Shown here: positions 48,437 through 58,501 of the stretch, one piece after another
How the letters are laid out: every line of letters starts with the position of its first letter
How positions within the stretch are numbered: the stretch's first letter is position 1
Source: Pantoea trifolii
GTDB lineage: Bacteria; Pseudomonadota; Gammaproteobacteria; Enterobacterales; Enterobacteriaceae
Assembly (NCBI RefSeq): GCF_024506435.1
Contig: NZ_JANIET010000001.1
Coordinates: 3,038,001-3,102,000 of the forward strand
Direction: 5' to 3'
Length of the DNA: 64,000 bases
Translations under genes and position numbers: made by a program
The notes under the pieces: generated by a model
Told to the model about the DNA's origin: nothing
Databases searched by the model: none
The model's input: the letters and a program-made list of their open reading frames with translations, nothing else

Positions 48437-49450
48437 TTACCGACGTTCGTGACTTAATACCTGACGCGGTTGCGTCTTGCGTCCTACGCGTCCCATCAAG
48501 GCCGCCAGTACCGCTTCAATCACCAGCATGAAGAAGGTGAACCAGCTTGCTTTCGCCGTCGCGGCAGCCGCTTGCTCAGCCACTTCACGCGCTTTCTGCT
48601 CCGCTTGCTGTTTCAATTGCTGATATTGCTGTACGGCTTTTTTGTAGCTCTCTTCAGTCTGCGTCACAATCTGCTCAACTTCCTGATCGCTTTTACCGGT
48701 ACGCGCTTTAATAATATTTTTCAGCGCATCACGATCGGCAGCCTGCAATGTATCTGAATGACGATTCATAACGCCTTTCAACCAATTAGCCAGATCATTA
48801 TCAGCATTCTGTGGATTTTGTGCGGTTTGTTCCGCTTGATTTTGCGCATTATTGGCTTCGTTATTTACATCCTTTTGCAGATTCTCAGGTTGTAATTCTG
48901 ACTTACCCGTTTGACGCAGCGTGGTTTGTAATTCGTTTTTTAAATCATCTAAATTGATATTACTTTCCTGCAGCTTCTCTTTTGCCATATTGGTCAGTGA
49001 TGGCGCAGCTGCGGAAATTCCATTGCCCACGGCATTTACGCCAGCACCTAAAATATTAAAGGCACCGCCAATAACGCCAGTCGCAAGGGTAATGGCAAGC
49101 CATAATGTCAAAATGGTGCTGACGCCAAACATTAATAATCCGTGCATCGCCCCTTCGCGCTGTGCCAAACGTCCCGCCACATAGCTACCGACGGCCATGG
49201 CAATCAGCATACTCACGCCAGTCCAGATTAATGCACCGGTTCCCAGATGCTGCAGCGGATTTTGTTCCTGTTGTGGATCGATGGATGTTGCACCGATCGC
49301 AGTACCTAATATCCCCAATAAAAGATGAATGATTAGCGCAGCGATAACGCCGGCAAACACTGCGCTCCAGGAAATACGCTTTAATGGTAGGCCGCCATGC
49401 ACTTCGTGCACCGTATCCACGCTGCCATTATTAATCCGAGTTTCAGGCAT
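48437..49450 (-). CDS. Membrane protein of unknown function with a coiled-coil region
   Basis: I do not recognise this 337-residue protein. It has hydrophobic helices at about 28-50, 72-95 and 103-128, then a glycine-rich stretch (GAFNILGAGVNAVGNGIS), then about 160 polar, Gln/Asn/Glu-rich residues predicted to form coiled coils (KAVQQYQQLKQQAEQKAREV), and a last hydrophobic helix (about 304-322) before a basic tail. The N-terminal block resembles small PhnA/YrhK-like stress membrane proteins only in layout. It is a single-gene unit; the upstream 190 bp are AT-rich and hold no other gene. Confidence 0.75.
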   Translation of the reverse strand: MPETRINNGSVDTVHEVHGGLPLKRISWSAVFAGVIAALIIHLLLGILGTAIGATSIDPQQEQNPLQHLGTGALIWTGVSMLIAMAVGSYVAGRLAQREGAMHGLLMFGVSTILTLWLAITLATGVIGGAFNILGAGVNAVGNGISAAAPSLTNMAKEKLQESNINLDDLKNELQTTLRQTGKSELQPENLQKDVNNEANNAQNQAEQTAQNPQNADNDLANWLKGVMNRHSDTLQAADRDALKNIIKARTGKSDQEVEQIVTQTEESYKKAVQQYQQLKQQAEQKAREVAEQAAAATAKASWFTFFMLVIEAVLAALMGRVGRKTQPRQVLSHERR

Positions 49451-49640
49451 CGTTTTCTCCTCGCAGAATGTTTTTCTGAAATATTATAATTTCTCAATTC
49501 ACCAGAGCATTGACTGGTGTAATTTATCTTAGACAGAGAAATCTATTTTCACCAGCACACCAGGAGGAGATATTTAATTAACTATTGAAGGGGGAACACT
49601 TGCAGAAGTGGGTTATTTACACTACCCAAACATCCTAATT

Positions 49641-50621
49641 TCAAAAAGGACGAATTCCGCCGCCAATGCCCGGTGAAGCACTTTGCCATAATGCAACGCC
49701 CGCAACGATTAACAGCACGCTGCCCAATAAGGCGAGCAGCGGAACCAGCAGCCTGGCCGCAGGATGGCTGCCGCCAGCCTGTCCTAAACGTTGCGCCAGC
49801 ACACGGGAACGCTGCACTAACAAGCCGAGCGCCGAAACCGTCAACGCCGTACCCACCGCCATCGCCACGGCAGAGGCAACGCCCCACGCATAAACGCCGA
49901 TCACTTTGGCAAACAGCAGCATCATGATGGCACCGGAACAGGGCCGCAGCCCCATGGAAAACACCACCAACGCCTGCGTTTTAGCGCTAACCGCCTGATC
50001 CATTTGCGCGGCGCTGGGCAGATGCGCATGACCGCAGCCGCAGTGTTCATCATGCTGATGTGTAGGACGAATAGCGTGGATCTGCAGCTTTGGCTGAGGG
50101 CGCAGTTGCTGGCGCAGCGATCGTAGTGCACGCCAACCGACCCAAACACCCAGCGCGACGACTAACAGATAACTGCCTTTCTCCAGCCAGTAACTGCCGA
50201 GATGCATCTGACGCGACGAAGTTTGCAGCACCACCAGCATTAGCGTCACCAAACCAATCGCCACGCCGCCTTGCAGCAATGCCGCCAATAGCGTCAGTTT
50301 CATGCTGGTTTTCAACTTTGCCGGATGAGTGGCGAGGAAGGTGGTGATCACCACTTTGCCGTGTCCCGGCCCCAGCGCATGCAACACGCCATACACAAGG
50401 CTGAACAGCATCAGCGTCACACCCGCCTGCTGCGGTTGTTCAGCGACCTGCTGCAACAGCTGCGTCATCTCGCGATTCAGGACTTTTTGCCACAGCACGC
50501 TTTGCAGCAAAATCTGCGACCAGTGCTGCCACAGCAGCACGCCCGCTAGCAGTAATAACGCCGTCATCAGCCACAGCGGCCATAAACGACGTGAGCGGGA
50601 AGGCAGCGAAATCAGTGACAT
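49641..50621 (-). CDS. NicO/RcnA-type metal transporter (ZevB-like)
   Basis: The 326-residue inner membrane protein has about seven helices and the family motif HALGPGHGKVVITTFL (His and Gly residues of the NicO family, about residue 84). A His/Cys-rich loop HQHDEHCGCGHAH (about 191-203) would bind metal in the cytosol or periplasm. SMGLRPCSGAIMMLLFA is the second conserved segment. It overlaps the upstream DUF1007 gene by ten bases. In Haemophilus the corresponding pair zevA-zevB serves zinc uptake; nickel or cobalt export is the alternative. Confidence 0.82.
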   Translation of the reverse strand: MSLISLPSRSRRLWPLWLMTALLLLAGVLLWQHWSQILLQSVLWQKVLNREMTQLLQQVAEQPQQAGVTLMLFSLVYGVLHALGPGHGKVVITTFLATHPAKLKTSMKLTLLAALLQGGVAIGLVTLMLVVLQTSSRQMHLGSYWLEKGSYLLVVALGVWVGWRALRSLRQQLRPQPKLQIHAIRPTHQHDEHCGCGHAHLPSAAQMDQAVSAKTQALVVFSMGLRPCSGAIMMLLFAKVIGVYAWGVASAVAMAVGTALTVSALGLLVQRSRVLAQRLGQAGGSHPAARLLVPLLALLGSVLLIVAGVALWQSASPGIGGGIRPF

Positions 50622-51238
50622 GTCAGCGTTACCGTTTGGGCGAATTGCTGGCCAAGGTCCATATCCTCCGGCGGCGCATCGGCTTTATCCAGCGACAGCG
50701 CATATTGCTTCAGCGAGTCATCCGGTTTCGGCGTGTGCAGTTCGATTTGGCAGTGCGATTTAACGGTGTCGTCCATGGTTAATGCCTGTGGATTATCGTA
50801 ATACATATCAATGAAATAGCTGGGATCAAAGGTCTGAATACGATACTGCTTCGCACTTAATAACTGTGGCTCGCCAAACGGCACGATGAACTCCAGCACC
50901 GCTTTGTTGCCGTTACGCGATAAGTTGTACTCTTTCGGCAGGTTGAGGAATTTAACCCGATTCTTATCCTGCCACACTTCAGTGAAATAGTGCTGACCGA
51001 GCACATTGGCCATCACCTGCGCCGCCAGCTTTTTCCATACCACATCGCCAGGTTTGGCCTTACCTGCGTCGTACAGCAGATCGGCGGAGGTAATCTCATC
51101 CATGGTCCACACCATTTTCATGCCGCTGAGATGTTGGTTGTCACTGATGAACTCGGTTTTCATGTCAATAAAGCTGTGCGGATGTGACCAGGCTGCGGTG
51201 CTGAACAACAGCGTAAACGTAATGAGTGCAATTTTCAT
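50612..51238 (-). CDS. DUF1007 periplasmic protein (ZevA-like)
   Basis: The 208-residue protein has an N-terminal signal peptide (MKIALITFTLLFSTAAWSHP, cut near AWS) and begins the mature part with HPHSFIDMKTEF, a His-containing N-terminus typical of DUF1007. It is coupled to the NicO-type transporter by overlap. In Haemophilus ZevA supports zinc acquisition with ZevB; the metal here is not known. Confidence 0.82.
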   Translation of the reverse strand: MKIALITFTLLFSTAAWSHPHSFIDMKTEFISDNQHLSGMKMVWTMDEITSADLLYDAGKAKPGDVVWKKLAAQVMANVLGQHYFTEVWQDKNRVKFLNLPKEYNLSRNGNKAVLEFIVPFGEPQLLSAKQYRIQTFDPSYFIDMYYDNPQALTMDDTVKSHCQIELHTPKPDDSLKQYALSLDKADAPPEDMDLGQQFAQTVTLTCH

Positions 51239-51393
51239 GTGTTATAAAGTAACAATTTTAAAGTGAAGTGTAGAGTGGTCCAGAAAAATTGTGACCCGCC
51301 CTAAAGCTCTGAACAAAAGTCACGACAAAGTGCAAGGTTACCGCGTGGAGTTAGCTATTCTTAGCTCAAAAGTGACCTGCGGATAAACCATTG

Positions 51394-52662
51394 ATGAGTT
51401 CTGCACCTTCCTCTGCACCACTCTTCAGCCGCTCCCAGCGTCGTTGTCATCTGTTACTGCTGCTATTTCTGCCCGCTCCCGCGTTGACGCTTGAAAAGCT
51501 CTGCCAGTTAAATGGCGTGGCGCCTGTTGTCGCCCGACAGGATATCGCGGATGTGGGAGAGGAGATACAGCGTTACCATCAACTGGAGCTACACCAGATG
51601 GTCGATGGCAGCTTCCGCATTCATGGGACGGAACTGGACAGGCGGCTGTGCCTGATCCACTGGCTGCGACGCGCGCTGCGTTTGTCGCAGGATTTTGTCT
51701 GCGAGCATTTTGCCCCGGTGCTGCGTCAGCGCCTGAAAGTACTGAAAATCGAGAAAGCGCTGTGGGATGAAACCAACCTGCAGGCGCTAATCCAACACTG
51801 CAGCCTGCGTCTGGCGCGCGACTTCAGCGCACGCGACCGCCTGTTTCTGCAAATCTTCATGAAGTATTCGCTGTGTCAGCGACAAAACGCGCTGTTCAAT
51901 GACGGGCAACGCGCATGGCTGGCGGAAAAAGCCGAACGTGCTGCCGCCGACGACGTGATTCATCACTGGCAGAAACGCTGCCACATAGCGCCGGATGTGA
52001 GCGAAACCGACTTCTGGACGTTGTTGTTTAGCTTGATTCACGCGCCAACCGCTACGCAACTGGAACATCCACAAGCGGTAAAGCTGATGCAGTCAGTGGA
52101 AGCGCTGATTACGCGCTTTGAGCAACTGGCACAAACCACCTTCAAAAATCGATCCGAACTTACTCAGCAACTCTTTACGCATCTGGCGCAGGCGCTGGAT
52201 CGCAGTCATTTCGCCATCGGCATTGATAACAGCGTGGCGTTGGATGTCGCACGACTTTATCCGCGCCTGCTGCGCACCACGGAACGCGCACTTGAGCATT
52301 TCAGCCGTAATTTTGCCACGCGCTTTAGTGCTGAAGAGGTGAGTCTGGTGGCGGTGCTATTTGGTGCCTGGCTGATGCAGGAGAGCGCATTGCAGGAAAA
52401 GCAGGTGCTGCTGCTGACGGGCGCGGATGCGGCGCTGGAGCAGTTGCTGGAGCAGCAGCTGCGGGAAATGACGCTGCTACCGATTAACATCAGTTATCAG
52501 GACGTCGTGCACTTTCAGCGTGAAGGCGCGCCGCGCGATATCGCGCTGGTGATTACGCCGTACGCCATTTCGTTACCGCTGTTTTCACCGCCGCTGATCC
52601 AGGCGGAGCTGCCGCTGAGTAGTCATCAGCAGCAGCGCATTCGCCAGTTGCTGGAGAGCTAA
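51394..52662 (+). CDS. csiE: Stationary-phase inducible protein CsiE
   Basis: The 422-residue product aligns with E. coli CsiE (426), a protein of unknown function with PRD-like domains that is induced by sigma-S and cAMP-CRP. The opening block of SQRRCHLLLLLF, the LCLIHWLRRALRL segment, the PRD-type HFAIGIDNSVALDVARLYPRLLRTTERAL and the C-terminal LPLFSPPLIQAEL are conserved. The frame allows a TTG one codon earlier; the ATG at 51394 is preferred. Its end overlaps the convergent hcaT by four bases. Confidence 0.9.
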   Translation: MSSAPSSAPLFSRSQRRCHLLLLLFLPAPALTLEKLCQLNGVAPVVARQDIADVGEEIQRYHQLELHQMVDGSFRIHGTELDRRLCLIHWLRRALRLSQDFVCEHFAPVLRQRLKVLKIEKALWDETNLQALIQHCSLRLARDFSARDRLFLQIFMKYSLCQRQNALFNDGQRAWLAEKAERAAADDVIHHWQKRCHIAPDVSETDFWTLLFSLIHAPTATQLEHPQAVKLMQSVEALITRFEQLAQTTFKNRSELTQQLFTHLAQALDRSHFAIGIDNSVALDVARLYPRLLRTTERALEHFSRNFATRFSAEEVSLVAVLFGAWLMQESALQEKQVLLLTGADAALEQLLEQQLREMTLLPINISYQDVVHFQREGAPRDIALVITPYAISLPLFSPPLIQAELPLSSHQQQRIRQLLES

Positions 52663-53798
52663 GCGGCGCGCGGACGCAGGAACAGCGCCGGCAGCGCCAC
52701 TAACGCCATCACCCAGAACAGATGTCCTTGCAGATGCGTAAACAGCACGCCGCAAATCATGGTCATCACCGCAATACCGCCACCCATGGCCAGCGCCGAA
52801 TAGAGCGATTGCAGACGAATCACTTCCGCGCCTTGGCGCGCGGCAATAAACCGCATCGCCGCTAAATGGCAGACGGTAAAGCTGCCACAGTGCAGAATCT
52901 GCGCCACGATCAGCAACGGCAAGGCGGTGCTGGAGCCCAGCATTGTCCAGCGGATAATAGCGCACACGCCCGATAACAACAGCAGATCGCGCGCACTCCA
53001 GCGGCGGAACAGTCGGCTGCTAAGGGCAAAAATTATGATTTCAGCCACCACGCCCAGCGACCATAAATAGCCGATAATCGATGCGGCATAACCGCTCTCC
53101 TGCCACCAAATCGCGCTGAAGCTGTAGTAAGCCGCATGTGCGCCCTGCAACAATGTCACGCATAACATAAAGCGCCACACCGCATTTTCGCGCAGCAAAT
53201 CACGCCATGCCTGCCAGCCACCATCGGTGGATGTCTGACGTTCACTGCCCTGCGGCTTCGTCGCAGGCGTTAACATCATCCCACCCAACATGCTGATCGC
53301 GCCCAGTGACAGCAGCACCAGAATCGCCTGAGACGAGAACGCAGTAACTAGCATACCGGTTAAGGCAGAACTGATGACAAACGCCAGCGACCCCCACAAA
53401 CGAACCGGACCATAAGTCAGACCGATTTGCTGCGTCCAGGTGGCGGCCAGCGCATCACTTAACGGCACCAGTGGTGAGAAAAACAGATTAAAGCCGATCA
53501 TCACGAACAGCAGCCACATCCACTGTTGCCCCAGCCAATAACCGATGGCGAACAGGCAGGTCATTAGCGACAGCAGGCGCAGCGCGGTGATCAGCTGTGA
53601 GGGATTTTTTACCTGCGAGGCAATCAGCAAACTGCCGACAAAACGCGCCACCATGCCACAACCCAGCAGCAGGCCGATTTTTTCCGCATCGAGTCCGGTG
53701 CCTTTTAGCCAGACGCTCCAGAAAGGTAGGTAAATGCCGTAACAGAAGAAGTAAGTGAAGTAGCCCAAACCGAGCCATTTGGCGGAGCCGATTGCCAT
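52659..53798 (-). CDS. hcaT: MFS transporter HcaT (3-phenylpropionate type)
   Basis: HcaT is a 12-helix major facilitator proposed to import 3-phenylpropionate. The 379 residues match E. coli HcaT end to end, starting MAIGSAKWLGLGYFTYFFCYGI and with the paired cytosolic loops conserved. I chose the ATG at 53798 (GGAGGGAAT upstream) over a longer frame of 11 codons that has no match. No hcaEFCBD catabolic genes follow, so it is an orphan transporter here and may serve another aromatic acid. Confidence 0.88.
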   Translation of the reverse strand: MAIGSAKWLGLGYFTYFFCYGIYLPFWSVWLKGTGLDAEKIGLLLGCGMVARFVGSLLIASQVKNPSQLITALRLLSLMTCLFAIGYWLGQQWMWLLFVMIGFNLFFSPLVPLSDALAATWTQQIGLTYGPVRLWGSLAFVISSALTGMLVTAFSSQAILVLLSLGAISMLGGMMLTPATKPQGSERQTSTDGGWQAWRDLLRENAVWRFMLCVTLLQGAHAAYYSFSAIWWQESGYAASIIGYLWSLGVVAEIIIFALSSRLFRRWSARDLLLLSGVCAIIRWTMLGSSTALPLLIVAQILHCGSFTVCHLAAMRFIAARQGAEVIRLQSLYSALAMGGGIAVMTMICGVLFTHLQGHLFWVMALVALPALFLRPRAA

Positions 53799-53877
53799 AT
53801 TCCCTCCAGCAAAAATACTGCTGAGCAGCACGAGTGGCCGCTACTTTGTCAGAGCGCTGCCGCCACGGCAATAAAAA

Positions 53878-53902
53878 AAGGATGGCTTGCGCCATCCTTT
53901 TT
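53878..53902. terminator. Terminator of glyA
   Basis: AAGGATGGC-TTGC-GCCATCCTT has A and T runs on both sides, between glyA and hcaT. Reading glyA, the minus strand gives the stem followed by TTTTTAT. Confidence 0.9.
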
Positions 53903-53927
53903 GGAACTGCATAGAGAAGCGTAAAAC

Positions 53928-55181
53928 TTACGCGTACACCGGCAGACGGCTGCAGATTTCCAGCACTTTCTGTTTGGTACGTTCGATGGTCGCTTCGTCG
54001 TTGATGTTGTCCAGCACGTCAGCGATCCAGCCAGCCAGCTCGCGAACGTCAGCTTCTTTGAAGCCACGACGCGTCACCGCTGGGGTACCGATACGCACGC
54101 CAGAGGTCACAAACGGGCTTTTCGGATCGTTAGGTACGCTGTTTTTGTTCACGGTAATGTTGGCGCGGCCCAGAGCGGCATCGGCTTCTTTACCGGTCAG
54201 GTTTTTGCTGACCAGATCGATCAGGAACAGGTGGTTGTGTGTGCCACCGGAAACGATGTTGTAACCGCGCTCCAGCAGAACTTCCACCATCGCTTTCGCA
54301 TTCTTAGCCACCTGCTGCTGGTAAGTCTTGAACTCTGGCTCCATCGCTTCTTTGAACGCCACTGCTTTACCAGCGATCACGTGCATCAGAGGACCGCCCT
54401 GACCGCCCGGGAACACTGCGGAGTTCAGTTTTTTATACAGATCTTCGTCACCGTTTTTCGCCAGGATCAGGCCGCCACGCGGACCCGCCAGGGTTTTATG
54501 GGTGGTAGAGGTCACGATATGTGCATGAGGAACCGGGTTCGGGTAAACGTCTGCGGCGATCAGGCCCGCAACGTGTGCCATATCAACGAACAGGTACGCG
54601 CCGACGCTGTCTGCGATTTCACGCATTTTGGCCCAGTCGCACACGCCAGAATAAGCAGAGAAGCCGCCGACGATCATTTTTGGCTTGTGGGTTTGCGCCA
54701 GTTCAGCCAGCTCTTCGTAGTTGATTTTGCCGGTTTCATCGATGCCGTAAGGGATAACGTTGTACAGCTTACCAGACAGATTCACCGGAGAACCGTGCGT
54801 CAGGTGACCACCGTGCGCCAGGTTCATACCCAGAATGGTGTCGCCCGGCTGCAGCAGCGCAGTATATACCGCGAAGTTGGCCTGAGAACCCGAGTGCGGC
54901 TGCACGTTAGCGAAATCTGCGCCGAACAGCTCTTTAGCGCGATCGATCGCCAGCTGCTCAACGATATCGACGTATTCACATCCGCCGTAATAACGTTTGC
55001 CCGGATAGCCTTCGGCATATTTGTTGGTGAGCTGTGAACCTTGGGCCTGCATTACGCGTGGGCTGGTGTAGTTTTCAGAAGCAATCAGTTCAATGTGCTC
55101 TTCCTGACGCACTTTCTCTTGCTCCATAGCCTGCCACAACGCGGCATCATAATCGGCAATGTTCATATCACGCTTTAACAT
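53928..55181 (-). CDS. glyA: Serine hydroxymethyltransferase
   Basis: GlyA interconverts serine and glycine and charges tetrahydrofolate with one-carbon units. It has 417 residues, the E. coli length. The PLP-binding lysine is in [12 protein letters not shown] (Lys 229 region), and [14 protein letters not shown] and HGGHLTHG are conserved. The upstream region shared with hmp has a PurR box; E. coli glyA is controlled by PurR and MetR. Confidence 0.97.
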   Translation of the reverse strand: MLKRDMNIADYDAALWQAMEQEKVRQEEHIELIASENYTSPRVMQAQGSQLTNKYAEGYPGKRYYGGCEYVDIVEQLAIDRAKELFGADFANVQPHSGSQANFAVYTALLQPGDTILGMNLAHGGHLTHGSPVNLSGKLYNVIPYGIDETGKINYEELAELAQTHKPKMIVGGFSAYSGVCDWAKMREIADSVGAYLFVDMAHVAGLIAADVYPNPVPHAHIVTSTTHKTLAGPRGGLILAKNGDEDLYKKLNSAVFPGGQGGPLMHVIAGKAVAFKEAMEPEFKTYQQQVAKNAKAMVEVLLERGYNIVSGGTHNHLFLIDLVSKNLTGKEADAALGRANITVNKNSVPNDPKSPFVTSGVRIGTPAVTRRGFKEADVRELAGWIADVLDNINDEATIERTKQKVLEICSRLPVYA

Positions 55182-55297
55182 CCGGACTCTCCTGACTCAG
55201 CTAACTTTTTAACGGCAGTTTAGGCCCCGGCTAGGGGGCGAAGGCGAACAGTGTAAACGGTTTTGACAGGTGACGGTAGCGTCAATCCCCTCTTTTT

Positions 55298-55313
55298 GCG
55301 CAAACGATTGGCA
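55298..55313 (-). promoter_or_regulatory. PurR box of glyA
   Basis: On the minus strand TGCCAATCGTTTGCGC matches the PurR consensus at 11 of 16 positions and closely resembles the E. coli glyA operator, with the right half ATCGTTTGCG intact. It is about 120 bases upstream of the glyA start. Confidence 0.65.
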
Positions 55314-55473
55314 TGGCGCTGGAACGGGTTTTTTACGCTTTTTTGCAAACCGGAAAATCACGAAATTTGCTCACTTTCATCGCGAAAGAATTTCAGCTTT
55401 GCGGGCCAGCTCGCACCTCTTTTGCTTAATCCTTAATCACAACAGGGGATTTACAGGCGCTGCGATTACCCAT

Positions 55474-55496
55474 AAGATGCATTTAAAATACATGTT
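55474..55496 (+). promoter_or_regulatory. NsrR operator of hmp
   Basis: AAGATGCATTT-A-AAATACATGTT is a near-perfect NsrR dyad (consensus AAGATGCATTT with its inverted copy after one base), 25 bases upstream of the hmp ATG. NsrR represses hmp until its Fe-S cluster is nitrosylated by NO. Confidence 0.85.
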
Positions 55497-55520
55497 TAAG
55501 TTCACCTTGAGGATTTCACC

Positions 55521-56705
55521 ATGCTCGACGCGCAAACCATCGCCACCATCAAATCGACCTTGCCCGCCATTGCCCAGATCGGTCCGCAACTTACCGGCCA
55601 TTTCTACCAGCGTTTACTGACGCAACATCCTGAACTGAAAAACGTGTTCAACATGAACAATCAGCGCAGCGGCAATCAGCGGGAAGCATTGTTCAACGCC
55701 ATTGTGGCGTATGGCAGCAATCTGGAAAATTTGGCCGTGCTGTTGCCGGCAGTGGAGAAAATTGCGCAGAAGCATGCCAGCCTGAACATTCAGCCTGAGC
55801 AGTACGCGATTGTCGGTGAAAATCTGCTGGCGACGATTGATGAGCTGCTGCATCCGGGTGAAGAGGTGTTGACCGCGTGGGGCAAAGCGTATGGTGTGCT
55901 GGCCGATGTGTTTATACAGCGTGAAGAAGCCATCTATTCGGCCTCCGAAGAGAAAACCGGCGGCTGGCGCGGTGCGCGTGATTTCCGTATTCGCGCCATC
56001 AATCAGGAAAGTGCGGTGATCAAGAGTTTTGAACTGGTGCCAAACGACGGTCAGCCAGTAGCAACCTTCCTGCCCGGTCAATATCTGGCGATCAGCTTAC
56101 AACCGGCAGGTTTTGAAAATATCCAGCATCGCCAGTATTCGCTGACGCACCAGCCCAATGGGCAGTTTTATCGCATCGCGGTTAAACGCGAAGCGCTGGG
56201 CAGCGTGTCGGGCTGGCTGCACGATAACGCGCAGGTGGGCGATATCGTGCAGTGCGCTGCGCCAGCCGGTGATTTCTTCCTGCAGGCTGAAGCCGCTACG
56301 CCGATTACGCTGATCTCGGCTGGCGTCGGTCAAACCCCCATGCTGGCGATGCTGGCTAACCTGGCGCAGCAGCAACATCCGGCGGCGGTTAACTGGCTGC
56401 ACGCCGCAGAAGCCGGTTCGCAGCATGCATTTGCCGAAGAGGTGAAATCCCTTGGCGCACGCCTGCCAAACTTCACCAGCCACGTTTGGTATCGTCAGCC
56501 GGAAGGTGCAGACGCCGGACGTTACGACGCGCAAGGCTTGGTGGATTTAGCAAGCGTATCCGCCGCGCTCAACCAGGCCGATCGTCAGTTCTGGATCTGT
56601 GGTCCACTGCCGTTTATGCAGTTTGTCGCGCGTCAGCTGGTTGACGCCGGCATCAATGCCGATCGCATCCACTACGAAGTGTTCGGCCCGCACAAGGTGC
56701 TGTAA
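55521..56705 (+). CDS. hmp: Nitric oxide dioxygenase (flavohaemoglobin)
   Basis: Hmp converts NO with O2 to nitrate and protects against nitrosative stress. The 394 residues (E. coli 396) comprise a globin domain (about 1-138; proximal His in [10 protein letters not shown], near residue 85), an FAD-binding domain (about 150-255, with RQYSLTHQP), and an NAD(P)H-binding domain (about 260-394, [11 protein letters not shown] and [10 protein letters not shown]). The NsrR dyad just upstream sets its regulation. Confidence 0.96.
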   Translation: MLDAQTIATIKSTLPAIAQIGPQLTGHFYQRLLTQHPELKNVFNMNNQRSGNQREALFNAIVAYGSNLENLAVLLPAVEKIAQKHASLNIQPEQYAIVGENLLATIDELLHPGEEVLTAWGKAYGVLADVFIQREEAIYSASEEKTGGWRGARDFRIRAINQESAVIKSFELVPNDGQPVATFLPGQYLAISLQPAGFENIQHRQYSLTHQPNGQFYRIAVKREALGSVSGWLHDNAQVGDIVQCAAPAGDFFLQAEAATPITLISAGVGQTPMLAMLANLAQQQHPAAVNWLHAAEAGSQHAFAEEVKSLGARLPNFTSHVWYRQPEGADAGRYDAQGLVDLASVSAALNQADRQFWICGPLPFMQFVARQLVDAGINADRIHYEVFGPHKVL

Positions 56706-56706
56706 A

Positions 56707-56736
56707 ACAAAAACCTGCACAAGGCAGGTTTTTCAG
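56707..56736. terminator. Bidirectional terminator
   Basis: AAACCTGC-ACAAG-GCAGGTTT forms a stem with A and T runs on both sides. It sits between the convergent hmp and glnB. Confidence 0.85.
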
Positions 56737-56753
56737 GCAATGCGCGAAGGGGC

Positions 56754-57104
<351 letters not shown>

Positions 57105-57167
57105 TTAACTCCCTCCATGATGGACGGATAAATATAGTATACGTGTTCCTGCCGCCGCCGCAGCAAG

Positions 57168-58499
57168 CTACTCTTTAAATTCGCTGGCGTCCAATTCATG
57201 GCGCGACAGCAGCTTATAGAATTCAGTGCGGTTACGTCCAGCCAGACGCGCAGCGTTGGTGACATTTCCTTTGGTCATCTGTAGCAATTTACGCAAATAG
57301 TTGAGCTCAAACTGATTACGCGCTTCGACGAAAGTGGGCAACGCGGTATTTTCGCCCGCCAGCGCCTGTTCAACCAAAGCATCACCGATCACCGGCGCGG
57401 TACTCAAGGCGACGCACTGCTCAATCACGTTGACCAGTTGGCGCACATTGCCCGGCCATGCCGCGCTGACCAACCGCTTCATTGCATCCACCGAGAAGCT
57501 ACGCACAAAAGGTTTATGGCGATCGGCCGACTGGCGCAGCAGATGATTTGCCAGCAGCGGAATATCTTCAGCGCGCTCGTGCAGCGCGGGAATCTTCAGG
57601 TTCACCACGTTTAGGCGATAGTAGAGATCTTCGCGGAAACTCTTCTTCTCCATCGCTTTGGGCAAGTCGCGGTGCGTCGCGGAAATAATCCGCACGTTGA
57701 TATCCAAATCGCGGTTGCTGCCTAACGGCCGCACTTTGCGCTCCTGCAGCACACGCAGCAGTTTCACCTGCAGCGCCTGCGGCATGTCGCCAATCTCATC
57801 GAGAAACAGCGTGCCGCCCTCGGCCGCCTGGAACAGACCTTCACGTGCGCTAACCGCGCCGGTAAAGGCGCCTTTAGCGTGGCCAAACAGCTCGGACTCT
57901 AAAAGCTGTTCCGGCAGCGCACCGCAGTTGATGGCGATGAACGGCTTAGTGGCGCGCGGGCTGGCGGCATGAATTGCCTGCGCCAGTACCTCTTTACCGG
58001 TGCCACTTTGCCCATTGATCAACACGCTGACGTCAGATTGCGCCACCATGTGCGACTGGTCCAGCAAACGCAGCATCTGCGGATTGCGCGTCACAATCGC
58101 TTCACGCCAGCAGTCATCGCTGATCGGCGCGCGCTGGGCCAGCGCTTCATCTATCGCTTTGTACAAGGCGTCACGATCAACCGGTTTGGTCAGAAAACTG
58201 AACACGCCTTGTTGCGTGGCGGATACCGCTTCCGGGATCGATCCGTGCGCGGTGAGAATGATCACCGGCAAGCCCGCATGACGTTTCTGCACTTCGCCGA
58301 ACAGCGCCAGACCATCCATTTCGTCCATGCGCAGGTCGCTGATCACCAGATCGACCTTCTCTTTTTGCAGATGGCGCAGGGCTTCTGGCCCGCTGGCGGC
58401 CGTCGCGACCTGATAGCCTTCACTGCTTAGGCGCATGCCAAGCAGTTTCAATAAGCCCGGATCGTCATCCACCAGCAATAAACGTGCGGCTTGTTTCAT
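57168..58499 (-). CDS. glrR: Sigma-54-dependent response regulator GlrR
   Basis: GlrR, phosphorylated by GlrK, activates glmY (and rpoE in E. coli) from enhancer sites. The 443 residues (E. coli 444) have an N-terminal receiver (LLVDDDPGLLKLLG, phospho-Asp in LVISDLRMDEMDG near 56), an AAA+ domain with Walker A GQSGTGKEVLA and the sigma-54 contact motif GAFTGAVSAREG, and a C-terminal Fis-type HTH (about 405-443). Two perfect binding sites lie upstream of glmY, 2.6 kb away, which fits this target. Confidence 0.95.
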   Translation of the reverse strand: MKQAARLLLVDDDPGLLKLLGMRLSSEGYQVATAASGPEALRHLQKEKVDLVISDLRMDEMDGLALFGEVQKRHAGLPVIILTAHGSIPEAVSATQQGVFSFLTKPVDRDALYKAIDEALAQRAPISDDCWREAIVTRNPQMLRLLDQSHMVAQSDVSVLINGQSGTGKEVLAQAIHAASPRATKPFIAINCGALPEQLLESELFGHAKGAFTGAVSAREGLFQAAEGGTLFLDEIGDMPQALQVKLLRVLQERKVRPLGSNRDLDINVRIISATHRDLPKAMEKKSFREDLYYRLNVVNLKIPALHERAEDIPLLANHLLRQSADRHKPFVRSFSVDAMKRLVSAAWPGNVRQLVNVIEQCVALSTAPVIGDALVEQALAGENTALPTFVEARNQFELNYLRKLLQMTKGNVTNAARLAGRNRTEFYKLLSRHELDASEFKE

Positions 58500-58501
58500 G
58501 G

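Larger units (their letters stand above)
55182..55520. other. glyA-hmp divergent control region
   Basis: This 339-bp stretch contains no gene. It holds a PurR box (55298-55313) for glyA and an NsrR dyad (55474-55496) for hmp. A possible degenerate MetR-like TGAA-N5-TTCG is present near 55385-55397 but is too weak to list. Confidence 0.75.

Noticed and set aside
55382..55400. MetR site for glyA
   Set aside because: Only a TGAA-N5-TTCG version is present, one base off the half-site and in a T/A-rich context; too weak to list.
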